Assembly: GCA_009839745.1 (NCBI GenBank)
Contig: VXPE01000129.1
Span: forward strand, 1 to 34,019
Source of the DNA: Candidatus Poribacteria bacterium
GTDB lineage: Bacteria > Poribacteria > WGA-4E > WGA-3G
DNA: 34,019 nt
Direction of reading: 5' to 3'
A program made the position numbers and the translations under genes. The notes beneath the pieces were generated by a model. The model ran no database searches and had not been told where the DNA came from. It saw nothing but the letters and a program-made list of their open reading frames with translations. Within the stretch, counting starts at the first letter, position 1, and every line of letters starts with the position of its first letter. Shown here in pieces: positions 1 through 7,865 of the stretch.

Positions 1-3
1 CTT

Positions 4-37
4 TCCTTTCAAAACAAGCGTTATGTTTATGAAAGGA
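4..37. repeat. Imperfect hairpin upstream of the SNF2 gene
   Basis: TCCTTTCA (4-11) pairs with TGAAAGGA (30-37) around an 18-nt loop. The loop and right arm contain CGTTATGTTTAT (19-30), which recurs at 13735-13746 inside another palindrome-rich spacer. This suggests a dispersed repeat family rather than a gene-specific regulator. No clear promoter is seen in the 94 bases before the first gene. Confidence 0.35.
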
Positions 38-94
38 TACCTGCTTTTCTGCTTTCAAACACCTTAATTCTTAAAATTGTCCAAACTTTAGTAA

Positions 95-3000
95 ATGAAA
101 GTAACACAGATACTAAGCTTATTCCCAAAAAACAAATCAGAACTCCTACGATTCAGTTGGCAGGAAACACCGGCTGGTATTCAGTTTACCGCGCTGTCGG
201 GTAACCTTTCCCTAACCGAGTATGCGAATACCTTGCCACCAGATGCTTATCAAGCCCAAGCACAGTGGCTATTGCTTAAGGAATTTATTGATAACGGTCA
301 AGCAGAATTGTCTGACACAGCAGTACATATTCCGTTTGAAGAGGTATGTCGGCTTACGTCCGTTGAACAGGAACTCCTCGGTTTACCAGAACCCTATCCA
401 TTTGAACTTGAAATCCGATCGCATGGAACCCTCAATCAGTCAGAATTCCTATACAATTACCAATTCTTAAAACCTGATGGGAAGCCTTTGCATCCAACAC
501 GAATCGGCTGTGTGTTGCGATTAACGGATGCGTGGGTTTACCTACTGACACACGAGCAGTTCGCTCTTTTAGAAGAATTAGACGCATTCAATGCGCGAGA
601 AGTTGAAGATAAAAATTTTGAAGCGAATTTGATTGAGTTCGCAAAAATTAAGGGACTCGCCAAGGAAACAGGCAGCGTACTGGATCGCTATCTAAACCAA
701 GAAGAAGTCGTCGCTCCGAAAACCCTTCGCTTGCGTTTGCGTGAATCCGGCGATAGTGTCGAAATAATCCCTGATGCTGCTGATATTGACAGCGAAAAAT
801 TTGAGGAAGTCTTTGATAAATTCCCGAACCCAGAGACTACGTACAATCTCCCTCAACCTAATGGCGGACGAACCCGGGTTCTCTTTCAGGAAAAGCAGAA
901 AGAGACTTTGCAAACCCTTAAACACTATCGACGTGTGTCCCGTGAACAACTCGCGGAGATTGCGGAACAACCACAGTTACACTTTGATCCGGAAGTTGTT
1001 GAACTCGATCCGACAGATGAAATGCCTTCCTTCAGTGAGCGCGTCCGTGAAATCGGCATCTACAAACCGAGGATCTATCCCTTTGTCTCCCCTTATAAAA
1101 GTCAGTGGATTCCCGGAATTTTGGTCGAGGATGAGTCGGGAACACAGACGAAGCTGCAGGTTAAAACTGCGGAAGAGTTTACAGATCTGAAGCGGGTAAT
1201 CCATGAGGCAAAACGAATAGGTCAAAAGCGCGTCAACTGGAGGGGGCAAGAGTTTCCTGTTCCTGATCTTGAGAAACATCTTCCGTTTATTGAAAAACAA
1301 CTTAAGCACCGCAAGAAACCCACGCGTACTGAAAAAGAAAAATCAGAGACTACGGTTTTAATCATTGAAGAAAACATTGAAGATTCCCATTTTGTCGCTC
1401 CGTCAGGCTCTTCAGCTACAGAACCTTTTCGACATCTGCTTGAATCTCCGACAAACCTGAAACACGAATTCAAACTCTTACCTCATCAAGAGGAAGGACT
1501 CGCATGGGCGCAGCAGCTTTGGGAGAATAATTATCCAGGTGGCTTACTTGCTGACGATATGGGGCTTGGTAAAACGCTACAAGTGCTCTGTTTTTTGGAA
1601 TGGCATCATGCAAAATTTCGTTCGCAGGAATCACAGCGGAAACCCTATCTCATCGTTGCTCCCATCGCACTTTTAGAAAATTGGGCAGCGGAGTATCCTA
1701 AGTTTTTTGATAAAGGTTCACTGAACTTTATCACATTGTACGGGAAGGCACTCCAAAACTTCAAATGTGATCCATCTGATGCTGACAACCTCCAAATTCC
1801 GGACATTGAAGGCGCGGAACGCCTCCGAGAATTACGCAAACGTCGCGGGGCACTTGATGTCAAGCAGATCCAAAATACCAATGTTGTGCTAACTACTTAT
1901 GAGACCGTCCGCGATTTTCAATTAGATTTAGGCTTAATTCCGTGGGCGACAGTTGTCATTGACGAAGCACAACGTATCAAGACCCCCGGAACACTCGTCA
2001 CAAATGCCTTGAAAGCACTCAAAACCGATTTTCGTCTCGCGATGACGGGAACCCCGGTTGAAAACTCCCTCATGGACCTCTGGTGCATCACAGATTTCGT
2101 GGCACCCGGCTATCTTGACAGCGGGAAAAGTTTCAATGCTGAATTTTGCCTACCTCTCAAGAAACCTGAAACTGACATTCGCGAACTGGGCGAACGCATT
2201 CGCGAACGCATCGGGGTTCATCTCAAGAGGCGACTCAAAACCGACATTCTTGACGATTTACCCGAGAAACATGTTCACGTCGACAAGTGTCAACACCAGA
2301 TGCCGCCTACACAGATAGAACGTTATCACGCAGCTCTTCAAGCGGCATCGGGGAATGACTCCGCGACATCGCGACCCCCCAATCAGATTTTGCAATTACT
2401 ACATCGATTACGAGATATATCCGACCATCCATTGTTAGCCGATTCGCAGTGGGAACAATTTTCTGCGACTGAGTTAATCGGGCAATCCGCAAAACTAATG
2501 GTCACAATAGAGTTGCTCGAAAACATCCGAGCCAAAAAGGAAAAAGTGATTCTGTTTTCGGAACGCAGGAAGACCCAGCACCTCTTAATATATATTCTGC
2601 GTGAATACTTTGGACTGACGGATATCTTTATCGTCAATGGTGGTACGCCTGGCAACACACAACGGGCAAATTCAATGAAAATGAGTCGCCAACAGAGTGT
2701 AGATCGTTTCCAGTCCAAGCAAGGTTTCAACGCCATCATCATGTCCCCTCTCGCTGCGGGCCTGGGGCTCAATATCACCGCAGCCAACCATGTTATCCAC
2801 TATAGTCGTTGGTGGAACCCTGCCAAAGAAGACCAAGCGAGTGACAGGGTTTACCGTATCGGACAAAAACGCCCCGTACACATCTACCTACCCATGGCAA
2901 CACATCCTAAGTTTCAAACATTTGACGTTATTCTGAACGAACTCCTTGAGCGAAAACGCCAACTTTCACATGGAACTCTGTTCCCAACCGAGCAAGTGGA

Positions 3001-3499
3001 GGTAACGCCCAAGGAAATTCTTGAGAAATTGCAACTCCATCCTTTTGGGAATAAGAAGGGCACCCCTCTAACGATAATAGACGTGGATAATCTGGATCCT
3101 GAATCGTTTGAAATTTTTGTTGCTGCCCTTTTTGAGAAGCAAGGGTATACGACGGAACACACTCCGTATTCAGGGGATAAAGGTGCGGATGTCGTTGCCT
3201 TTGAAAATAAGAATCGAACTGATGGTCTGCTTATACAGGCAAAACAGCGCAAAGCAGATACTAAACCAGGACCTGAAGCAATAGATGAAGTCATTGCGGC
3301 GAAATCTTTTTATGAAGAAAAGCATGGGATAACTTTCACACCCGCTGTCATAACAAACCGGAAGTTTAACAGGACCGCGCAGCAAGACGCTCGCAACAAG
3401 CGGGTAACGGTATACGAACGGAGGTGGATGAAAAAAAGTTTGGAGAAATACAGTGTGACGCAGACGGATATTGATAGATTTAAGTTTCAGGCGAGTTAG
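95..3499 (+). CDS. SNF2-family helicase/translocase with C-terminal Mrr-like nuclease domain
   Basis: A 1134-aa protein likely to translocate on DNA by ATP hydrolysis and to cut it. The SNF2 core shows Walker A DDMGLGKT (487-494), the DEAQ box (623-626), a motif like MTGTPVENSLMDLW and motif VI DQASDRVYRIGQKRPV (913-928). The first ~450 residues are a long N-terminal extension I cannot assign. From about residue 1003 an Mrr/PD-(D/E)XK-like region follows (ESFEIFVAALFEKQGY, then GDKGADVV at 1027-1034 and QAK at 1048-1050), matching the E...D...QxK arrangement of Mrr-type restriction endonucleases. The ATG at 95 has no good Shine-Dalgarno, so the start is less certain. SNF2 enzymes with nuclease domains occur in defence systems and in stand-alone restriction-like genes; a defence role here is inference. 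No methyltransferase is adjacent. Confidence 0.9.
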   Translation: MKVTQILSLFPKNKSELLRFSWQETPAGIQFTALSGNLSLTEYANTLPPDAYQAQAQWLLLKEFIDNGQAELSDTAVHIPFEEVCRLTSVEQELLGLPEPYPFELEIRSHGTLNQSEFLYNYQFLKPDGKPLHPTRIGCVLRLTDAWVYLLTHEQFALLEELDAFNAREVEDKNFEANLIEFAKIKGLAKETGSVLDRYLNQEEVVAPKTLRLRLRESGDSVEIIPDAADIDSEKFEEVFDKFPNPETTYNLPQPNGGRTRVLFQEKQKETLQTLKHYRRVSREQLAEIAEQPQLHFDPEVVELDPTDEMPSFSERVREIGIYKPRIYPFVSPYKSQWIPGILVEDESGTQTKLQVKTAEEFTDLKRVIHEAKRIGQKRVNWRGQEFPVPDLEKHLPFIEKQLKHRKKPTRTEKEKSETTVLIIEENIEDSHFVAPSGSSATEPFRHLLESPTNLKHEFKLLPHQEEGLAWAQQLWENNYPGGLLADDMGLGKTLQVLCFLEWHHAKFRSQESQRKPYLIVAPIALLENWAAEYPKFFDKGSLNFITLYGKALQNFKCDPSDADNLQIPDIEGAERLRELRKRRGALDVKQIQNTNVVLTTYETVRDFQLDLGLIPWATVVIDEAQRIKTPGTLVTNALKALKTDFRLAMTGTPVENSLMDLWCITDFVAPGYLDSGKSFNAEFCLPLKKPETDIRELGERIRERIGVHLKRRLKTDILDDLPEKHVHVDKCQHQMPPTQIERYHAALQAASGNDSATSRPPNQILQLLHRLRDISDHPLLADSQWEQFSATELIGQSAKLMVTIELLENIRAKKEKVILFSERRKTQHLLIYILREYFGLTDIFIVNGGTPGNTQRANSMKMSRQQSVDRFQSKQGFNAIIMSPLAAGLGLNITAANHVIHYSRWWNPAKEDQASDRVYRIGQKRPVHIYLPMATHPKFQTFDVILNELLERKRQLSHGTLFPTEQVEVTPKEILEKLQLHPFGNKKGTPLTIIDVDNLDPESFEIFVAALFEKQGYTTEHTPYSGDKGADVVAFENKNRTDGLLIQAKQRKADTKPGPEAIDEVIAAKSFYEEKHGITFTPAVITNRKFNRTAQQDARNKRVTVYERRWMKKSLEKYSVTQTDIDRFKFQAS

Positions 3500-3610
3500 C
3501 AATCTTTTGTCTGTCAAATCAAAAACCTTTTTTCGCTTACAAAAAATTTTATTGCATTTGTGAAAAATAATTTAATCAATCCCGAAACTGCTGAATGCGA
3601 ATAAATTTAC

Positions 3611-3639
3611 TTGTTGTGGCGGAGAAATTATGATATAAT
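3611..3639 (+). promoter_or_regulatory. Sigma70-like promoter for the GIY-YIG/membrane cassette
   Basis: TTGTTG (3611-3616), 17-bp spacer, TATAAT (3634-3639) preceded by an extended -10 TG (3631-3632). It lies in the 268-base spacer after the helicase gene and leaves a leader of about 120 nt before the ATG at 3768, so the cassette is probably transcribed independently. The remainder of the spacer shows no gene. Confidence 0.5.
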
Positions 3640-3767
3640 GATTTCAATATCATTGGTAGGGAATCTTATAGCACCGCTGGTGTGTCTCTATCATGCCATT
3701 ACCAAGTGAGATTGGGAAAACCGTGTGAATTCAAGTCAGAAATAGAACTGAATGAAGGGGCATCACA

Positions 3768-4109
3768 ATGTCTAAAATAGAGGATTTTGCTTTTTATGGT
3801 GCGTCTGGATGTCAATATATTTTTCAAGTCTACCCTATTGGAACAGAATTCAAAGATATTGGAGCAGTTTACATTTTCACAAGGCGCGAGATAAATTCCC
3901 GAGGCGGAGTCATACATAATCTATTGTATATTGGGCGATCAAATTCGCTTCCGCGAAGACTCACGAGTTTACATCATAAATGGGAAGGTGTTCTGCGAAA
4001 TAGGGGTAATTGTGTTTGTGTTTACTCAGAGTCTAATGATTCGGATCGAAACAGAATCGAAGATGATTTAATTCGTAAGTATCTACCTCCTCTCAATATG
4101 AGAATATAA
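3768..4109 (+). CDS. GIY-YIG-like nuclease, small stand-alone protein
   Basis: A 113-aa protein with the layout of a GIY-YIG nuclease: GAVYIF at 32-37 in place of the GIY strand (Tyr35), LLYIG at 52-56 (Tyr54), the LPRRL helix with Arg63/Arg64, and RIEDDLIRKYLPPLN at 96-110 supplying the metal-binding Glu98 and the terminal Asn110. All five expected catalytic positions (Tyr, Tyr, Arg, Glu, Asn) appear present, so it is plausibly active. It is short, with no DNA-binding domain outside the fold. Its TAA overlaps the next ATG in TAATG at 4107-4111, implying translational coupling to a membrane protein. Function is unknown; DNA repair, defence or mobile-element nuclease are possible. Confidence 0.7.
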   Translation: MSKIEDFAFYGASGCQYIFQVYPIGTEFKDIGAVYIFTRREINSRGGVIHNLLYIGRSNSLPRRLTSLHHKWEGVLRNRGNCVCVYSESNDSDRNRIEDDLIRKYLPPLNMRI

Positions 4110-4564
4110 TGTGGAAAACTATAAGACGTTTTTGGCGAACTGGTAAAACTGGGATTGCCCTATTTTTACTTACGGTTGTGGTTTTAGTTTACACATATAT
4201 TGTGATAAAATTTCAGCCACCTCAGCCTTGGAAACAAAATGTAGAGGATATTTCTACTTTTATTCCCCTTGCTGGGGTAATCGTCGGCGCACTAATAGGA
4301 GGTGTTGATTTTATCATGTTTTTGTCAGATTGGTATAGCGAAAGACAACAGAGGCGTATTAAGGAAGCTGAAGCGGAGGGGCTTGCTAAAGGAGCGGCAA
4401 AGTTCTACGCGGAGGTTAAAAGTTGGAATGACCGCAGAATTGAAGCTGAAAGCGAGGGTAAAGATTTCAATGAACCTATGCCGACTCCACGGAATATACA
4501 GGTTTCAACCCCCGTTGAAAAAACCACATACGATCATGCCGCAGATGACACTATTGTAGAATAG
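4109..4564 (+). CDS. Small membrane protein with cytoplasmic helical tail, coupled to GIY-YIG gene
   Basis: A 151-aa protein of no family I can name. Two hydrophobic segments are visible at about 15-33 and 50-71, followed by a charged helical region rich in Arg, Glu and Lys (RQQRRIKEAEAEG, KSWNDRRIEAESEG) and a Pro/Thr-containing tail. Short membrane-anchored proteins with this kind of tail, ending near a DFNEPMP-like motif, seem familiar from other bacteria, but that is recollection rather than evidence. The start ATG overlaps the upstream stop by one base, so the two proteins are probably made in fixed ratio and may work together at the membrane. Confidence 0.65.
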   Translation: MWKTIRRFWRTGKTGIALFLLTVVVLVYTYIVIKFQPPQPWKQNVEDISTFIPLAGVIVGALIGGVDFIMFLSDWYSERQQRRIKEAEAEGLAKGAAKFYAEVKSWNDRRIEAESEGKDFNEPMPTPRNIQVSTPVEKTTYDHAADDTIVE

Positions 4565-4916
4565 GGATGACGCTATCTGGGGTGTTGCCTTCTTATCCGG
4601 CGGCAACCACAATGGACGTTTGGTTCCATCTTCGACTTTACAGTGAGATTCGCGAGTGTTTGTGCTTGGGAGAGGTATGGTTCGTAAGGTAATCTCGGAC
4701 GTATCCCCAATTGCGAATTGGAAGGAGGCGGGAGGTAAAAGGTTTACCCCGGCAATCCGCCTCCAACGTCCAATGATAATTATACCTAATTTCCAAAAGA
4801 AAGTCAAGTAAAAATTATTAATCTTCCTGCCAAGACCCTGCCTTTGGGTAGGAGATGTAGGCGGGCGTTGGATTTGAAAGCCAAAAAAAAGATTGCAGCA
4901 ATACTCCTTTTTCACG
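4565..4916. other. Gene-free convergent spacer with nested inverted repeats
   Basis: About 350 bases between the convergent membrane-protein and waaA genes contain no convincing gene. At 4717-4774 there is a nested palindrome: ATTGG/CCAAT outermost (4717-4721 and 4770-4774), GGAGGCGG/CCGCCTCC (4724-4731 and 4757-4764), and GGTAAA/TTTACC innermost (4734-4739 and 4743-4748). An alternative hairpin, CCAATT-GCG-AATTGG (4707-4721), uses the same left arm and would compete with it. No T-run follows, so it is not an obvious intrinsic terminator. Confidence 0.55.
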
Positions 4917-6236
4917 TCACACATACCTTCGCAAATGCACCAAAGTCCGATCCACCGCCCCCAGATTTTCCTCAATCAATCGCTTCCCAATATTCCCCGC
5001 AGTTTCCCTCGCGTTCGTATCGTTCAACCACACAGTAACCGCATCCGCTAATTCTGGTGCCGTGTGAACCCGTTTTGCACCGCCGCGTTCCACGAGCAAA
5101 GACGCTTCATACGCATTCTGGATGGTTGGACCGAACAGGACGGGCTTCGCCATTGCAGCAGGTTCCATCACATTGTGAACGCTCCCACGAAAACTGCCCC
5201 CCACAAACGCTATGTCTGCCAACGTATACAATTTCGCAAGAAGTCCTACCCTATCGATGATCAGGACATCCACCACTGCTAAATCGACTTCAGATTTAAG
5301 TTCAGAAAAGCAGAGGTATATCAATTTCTCTCGATCCAGATGTCCACGGATCTCCCTTATCCGCGCAGGGGTCGGTTCATGTGGGACCAAGATTAAGTGA
5401 GGAAAAGAGTCGGGTGTCCTTTCACGGAGGCGTTGATATGCGGGCAATACCACCTTCTCGTCCTCCGCATAAGTGCTACCAGCGATAAGGATTGGGCGTT
5501 TCGTTGCAATATGGGAAACCGGCAAACCACGCCCTAAAGTCGCTTGTCCGGGGAAAAAATCCGTGTCGGATGCAACGGCTGTTGCCCGTCGGTAGACCTG
5601 CTCATAGCGAGTATCGCCGGTGACAACAATCTCGTGCGTTGATGAACACAATTCTTGAAAACGCGCCGCATCCCCTTCCGAAATCGCACAATGCACTCGG
5701 ATGTGCTGATGCACACTCCGAAAAAAGGGTTTCGCGAAACGAGATAACCGTTTCGATGCAGCGTGCAGCGTCCCAGCAACCACAATAATCGGAATACCGT
5801 GTTGAGAGGCTTTCCAAACGAGGTTGGGCCAGATGTCAAATTTGGAAAACACGATCAATGTAGGTGCGATGAGACGTATCAAGCGTTTCGCGTTGCGCGG
5901 TGTATCCAACGGAAGGTAAACGGCGGCATCGGCGTAGGGATAGGCTTTCGCGTTTGGCGCGACTGACGGTGAGAAGTAGGTTAAAACAATTCGGGTCTCG
6001 GCATGAATCGCTTCAATGAGCGGTTTCGCTTGTTCAAATTCGCCGACAGAGGTAAAGTGAAACCATGCTGTTTTCTTCAGAGGTCGAGCCGTCTGCAGTT
6101 GATCTGTCAGTTCCGAAAATACTCGTTTGCGTCCCTTAATCCCTTCCTGAATCTTAGGCGTGCAGCACCCCGCGCTGTAAAAACCGATAAACATAATGGG
6201 GACAGCAAACAGGTTGTAGACAAGTTGCCAAAACAT
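4917..6236 (-). CDS. waaA: 3-deoxy-D-manno-octulosonic acid (Kdo) transferase
   Basis: A 439-aa GT30-family enzyme that transfers Kdo from CMP-Kdo to lipid A precursors at the cytoplasmic face of the inner membrane. The N-terminus has a hydrophobic membrane-associating stretch (about 3-24). HFTSVGE at 60-66 matches the family's H-x-SVGE signature with the catalytic Glu (Glu66). Family features further on include SEGDAARFQEL, the GDTRY motif, and the C-terminal MAKPVLFGPTIQN sugar-nucleotide region with a downstream Glu. Length is normal or slightly long. The ATG at 6236 has AAGG a few bases upstream. It follows trxA on the same strand after 107 bp, so it may be cotranscribed. Its presence implies an LPS-type outer membrane. 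Confidence 0.93.
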   Translation of the reverse strand: MFWQLVYNLFAVPIMFIGFYSAGCCTPKIQEGIKGRKRVFSELTDQLQTARPLKKTAWFHFTSVGEFEQAKPLIEAIHAETRIVLTYFSPSVAPNAKAYPYADAAVYLPLDTPRNAKRLIRLIAPTLIVFSKFDIWPNLVWKASQHGIPIIVVAGTLHAASKRLSRFAKPFFRSVHQHIRVHCAISEGDAARFQELCSSTHEIVVTGDTRYEQVYRRATAVASDTDFFPGQATLGRGLPVSHIATKRPILIAGSTYAEDEKVVLPAYQRLRERTPDSFPHLILVPHEPTPARIREIRGHLDREKLIYLCFSELKSEVDLAVVDVLIIDRVGLLAKLYTLADIAFVGGSFRGSVHNVMEPAAMAKPVLFGPTIQNAYEASLLVERGGAKRVHTAPELADAVTVWLNDTNARETAGNIGKRLIEENLGAVDRTLVHLRRYV

Positions 6237-6273
6237 AGTGAACCTTAGAGGGAAGAAAGGATAGGAAACGGTG

Positions 6274-6317
6274 GGAGAATGGAAGGACAGATCTGATTTA
6301 CGAGCCTTCCATTCTCC
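6274..6317 (-). repeat. Perfect 13-bp inverted repeat between trxA and waaA
   Basis: GGAGAATGGAAGG (6274-6286) and CCTTCCATTCTCC (6305-6317) are exact reverse complements with an 18-base loop. In the minus-strand transcript this would fold between the trxA stop and the waaA start. No U-tract follows in either direction, so attenuation, RNA processing or a dispersed palindrome are more likely than a classical terminator. Confidence 0.6.
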
Positions 6318-6343
6318 AGAGGCGTGATTATGAAAGGGACGGC

Positions 6344-6676
6344 TTATAGGATGTCTAAGATTTTCTTTTTCAGGGCATCTTTGGGCATCGCGCCGACAAT
6401 CTGTCCATTCGGGACGACTTTACCGTCTTTGAACACAAGCAATGTTGGGATGCTCCGAACACCGTATTGCATCGCGGTCTGACGGTTATCATCAACGTTA
6501 ACTTTTCCAACTTTAAAGGTCTCAGAGTTCTCACCCGCGAGTTCCTCCAAGATCGGTGCAATCATTTTGCAAGGACCGCACCATTCTGCCCAAAAGTCGA
6601 CAACGACGGGTGTGTCTGATTGAAGAACCATTCCTTCAAACGTATCGTCACTGATTTCAAATGTGTTTCCAGCCAT
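6344..6676 (-). CDS. trxA: Thioredoxin
   Basis: A 110-aa cytoplasmic dithiol-disulfide oxidoreductase. The WCGPC redox site is at 32-36, preceded by VVVDFWAEW, and the cis-proline loop SIPT is at 75-78 (Pro77). The length and full thioredoxin fold match bacterial TrxA. The ATG at 6676 is preceded by AAGGAGC at good spacing. A 213-bp mobile element sits just 50 bp upstream (6727-6939), so either the native promoter has been separated from the gene or transcription starts in the short remaining interval or inside the element. It reads toward waaA with a hairpin between them. Confidence 0.96.
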   Translation of the reverse strand: MAGNTFEISDDTFEGMVLQSDTPVVVDFWAEWCGPCKMIAPILEELAGENSETFKVGKVNVDDNRQTAMQYGVRSIPTLLVFKDGKVVPNGQIVGAMPKDALKKKILDIL

Positions 6677-6726
6677 GATAGCTCCTTTTTTAGAATCTGG
6701 TAGGTGAACGCTACCTTCCTAATATT

Positions 6727-6939
6727 ACGCGTTGTGCTAATTGACCATGTGTTTTGTTAAATTTCACAGTTGTTGGGTTTTCGTTGTAAATTGAACCTTG
6801 ATTCCATTGCCTCTTTGTTTTCATATAGAGACTTTGGTTTAAAAATGGGGCAGTATGAACCGAAGCTGTCAAATTACAAGTGGCAAAAGATTAATACTGT
6901 GAAATCTAAATCTACAGAGAGTTAATTAGCACAAGCCGT
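6727..6939. mobile_element. MITE-like element, copy 1 (213 bp)
   Basis: Identical base for base to 13804-14016 by direct reading. The ends are imperfect terminal inverted repeats: ACGCGTTGTGCTAATTGAC on the left, and on the right, read in reverse complement, ACGGCTTGTGCTAATTAAC (16 of 19 matching). A subterminal ATTTCACAGT also recurs inverted. The element is flanked by TAATATT at 6720-6726 and 6940-6946, a 7-bp target duplication. There is no transposase and no meaningful open frame, so it is a non-autonomous element moved in trans. The parental IS family is not identifiable from this window. Confidence 0.9.
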
Positions 6940-6994
6940 TAATATTATTCTTCCGAATTAGTCTTATGAGTGCATTAATATGATACCCCATTCT

Positions 6995-7022
6995 GACGAA
7001 AATTGCCAATCAATTTTTCGTC
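6995..7022. repeat. Hairpin just upstream of the molybdenum hydroxylase promoter
   Basis: GACGAAAATTG (6995-7005) pairs with CAATTTTTCGTC (7011-7022) across a 5-base loop with one bulged base. It lies about 40 bp upstream of the -10 element at 7062 and could be a regulator-binding dyad. The rest of 6947-7152 shows only the promoter and ribosome-binding site. Confidence 0.4.
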
Positions 7023-7061
7023 CGTCCTACGTTTATTTTTTTCTTGCTAAAAAATGTGAGA

Positions 7062-7067
7062 TATAAT
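7062..7067 (+). promoter_or_regulatory. Candidate -10 element of the molybdenum hydroxylase operon
   Basis: A consensus TATAAT lies at 7062-7067 but no good -35 hexamer is found at the right spacing (TTGCTA at 7044-7049 is too close). An activator-dependent promoter is possible. The leader before the ATG at 7153 would be about 80 nt. Confidence 0.4.
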
Positions 7068-7152
7068 ATACTGAAGGAAATTGATAATGAATTTTCTAAT
7101 CAACGCGATGAATATAACGTTAATCCGAACTCACAATTGAAGGAGGTACCGC

Positions 7153-7788
7153 ATGCCTGAGAAAGATAAAAAGCAGGGAACGAACATCTCGCGCAGGAAC
7201 TTCTTGAAAGGCGTAGGTACAGGTACCGTTGCCGCAACTGTTGCACCGAGCGTCTTGATCGGAAGTGAAAAAGCCGCCGATGCCCAAGCGGGCGACGCTA
7301 TCGCGAATGCGACAATCGAACTCAATATCAACGGTAAGTCGTATCAAGTCGAGGTTGAAGCGCGCACAACGCTTCTAACCGTTTTGCGCGACGGAATTGA
7401 TACCGGCGGGAACAACATCGACTTAACCGGTGCCAAACTAATTTGCGATCGTGGGGAGTGTGGTGGCTGTACCGTCATGGTAGATGGGAAGTCAGTCTAC
7501 GCTTGCATGATGCTCGCAATTGATGCACAGGGCAAGCAGCTAACAACCGTCGAGGGATTAGCAGACGGCGACGATTTGCACCCTGTTCAGGAAGCATTCA
7601 TCCAACACGACGCACTGATGTGTGGATTCTGCACACCCGGTTTCATCGTCTCATCCGCAGCACTGTTGAACGAGAACGCGAATCCGACGCTTGAAGAAAT
7701 TAAAGTCGGCTTGTCTGGAAACACGTGTCGCTGTGGAACCTATCCATTCATCTTTGATGCCGTCAAAACCGCATCAGGGAAGGTGTGA
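7153..7788 (+). CDS. Tat-exported 2Fe-2S subunit of a PaoABC/YagTSR-like molybdenum hydroxylase
   Basis: A 211-aa electron-transfer subunit of the xanthine dehydrogenase family. It opens with a twin-arginine signal, SRRNFLK at 13-19 followed by a hydrophobic stretch, so the assembled complex is probably exported folded to the periplasm. The mature part has a plant-type ferredoxin cluster site (Cys98, Cys103, Cys106, Cys118) and the second 2Fe-2S site in the helical domain (Cys157, Cys160, Cys192, Cys194). AGGAGG at 7141-7146 supports the ATG at 7153. It is first in an operon with the molybdopterin and FAD subunits. PaoA of E. coli is the closest arrangement I know; the substrate (aldehyde or aromatic heterocycle) cannot be decided. 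Confidence 0.92.
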   Translation: MPEKDKKQGTNISRRNFLKGVGTGTVAATVAPSVLIGSEKAADAQAGDAIANATIELNINGKSYQVEVEARTTLLTVLRDGIDTGGNNIDLTGAKLICDRGECGGCTVMVDGKSVYACMMLAIDAQGKQLTTVEGLADGDDLHPVQEAFIQHDALMCGFCTPGFIVSSAALLNENANPTLEEIKVGLSGNTCRCGTYPFIFDAVKTASGKV

Positions 7789-7865
7789 TTTGAAAGCAAG
7801 GATTGACTTGCGAGACGCAAGAGCCTATCGCGCCAATGGGGCAGTTGGCTATAGGAGGAAAACAC

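Noticed and set aside
4505-4975. A minus-strand frame running across the convergent spacer
   Set aside because: It overlaps the ends of two supported genes and the nested palindrome, with no start signal and no recognisable domain.
7803-7865. Upstream TTG start for the molybdopterin subunit
   Set aside because: No Shine-Dalgarno ahead of TTG 7803, while ATG 7866 has AGGAGG at proper distance.
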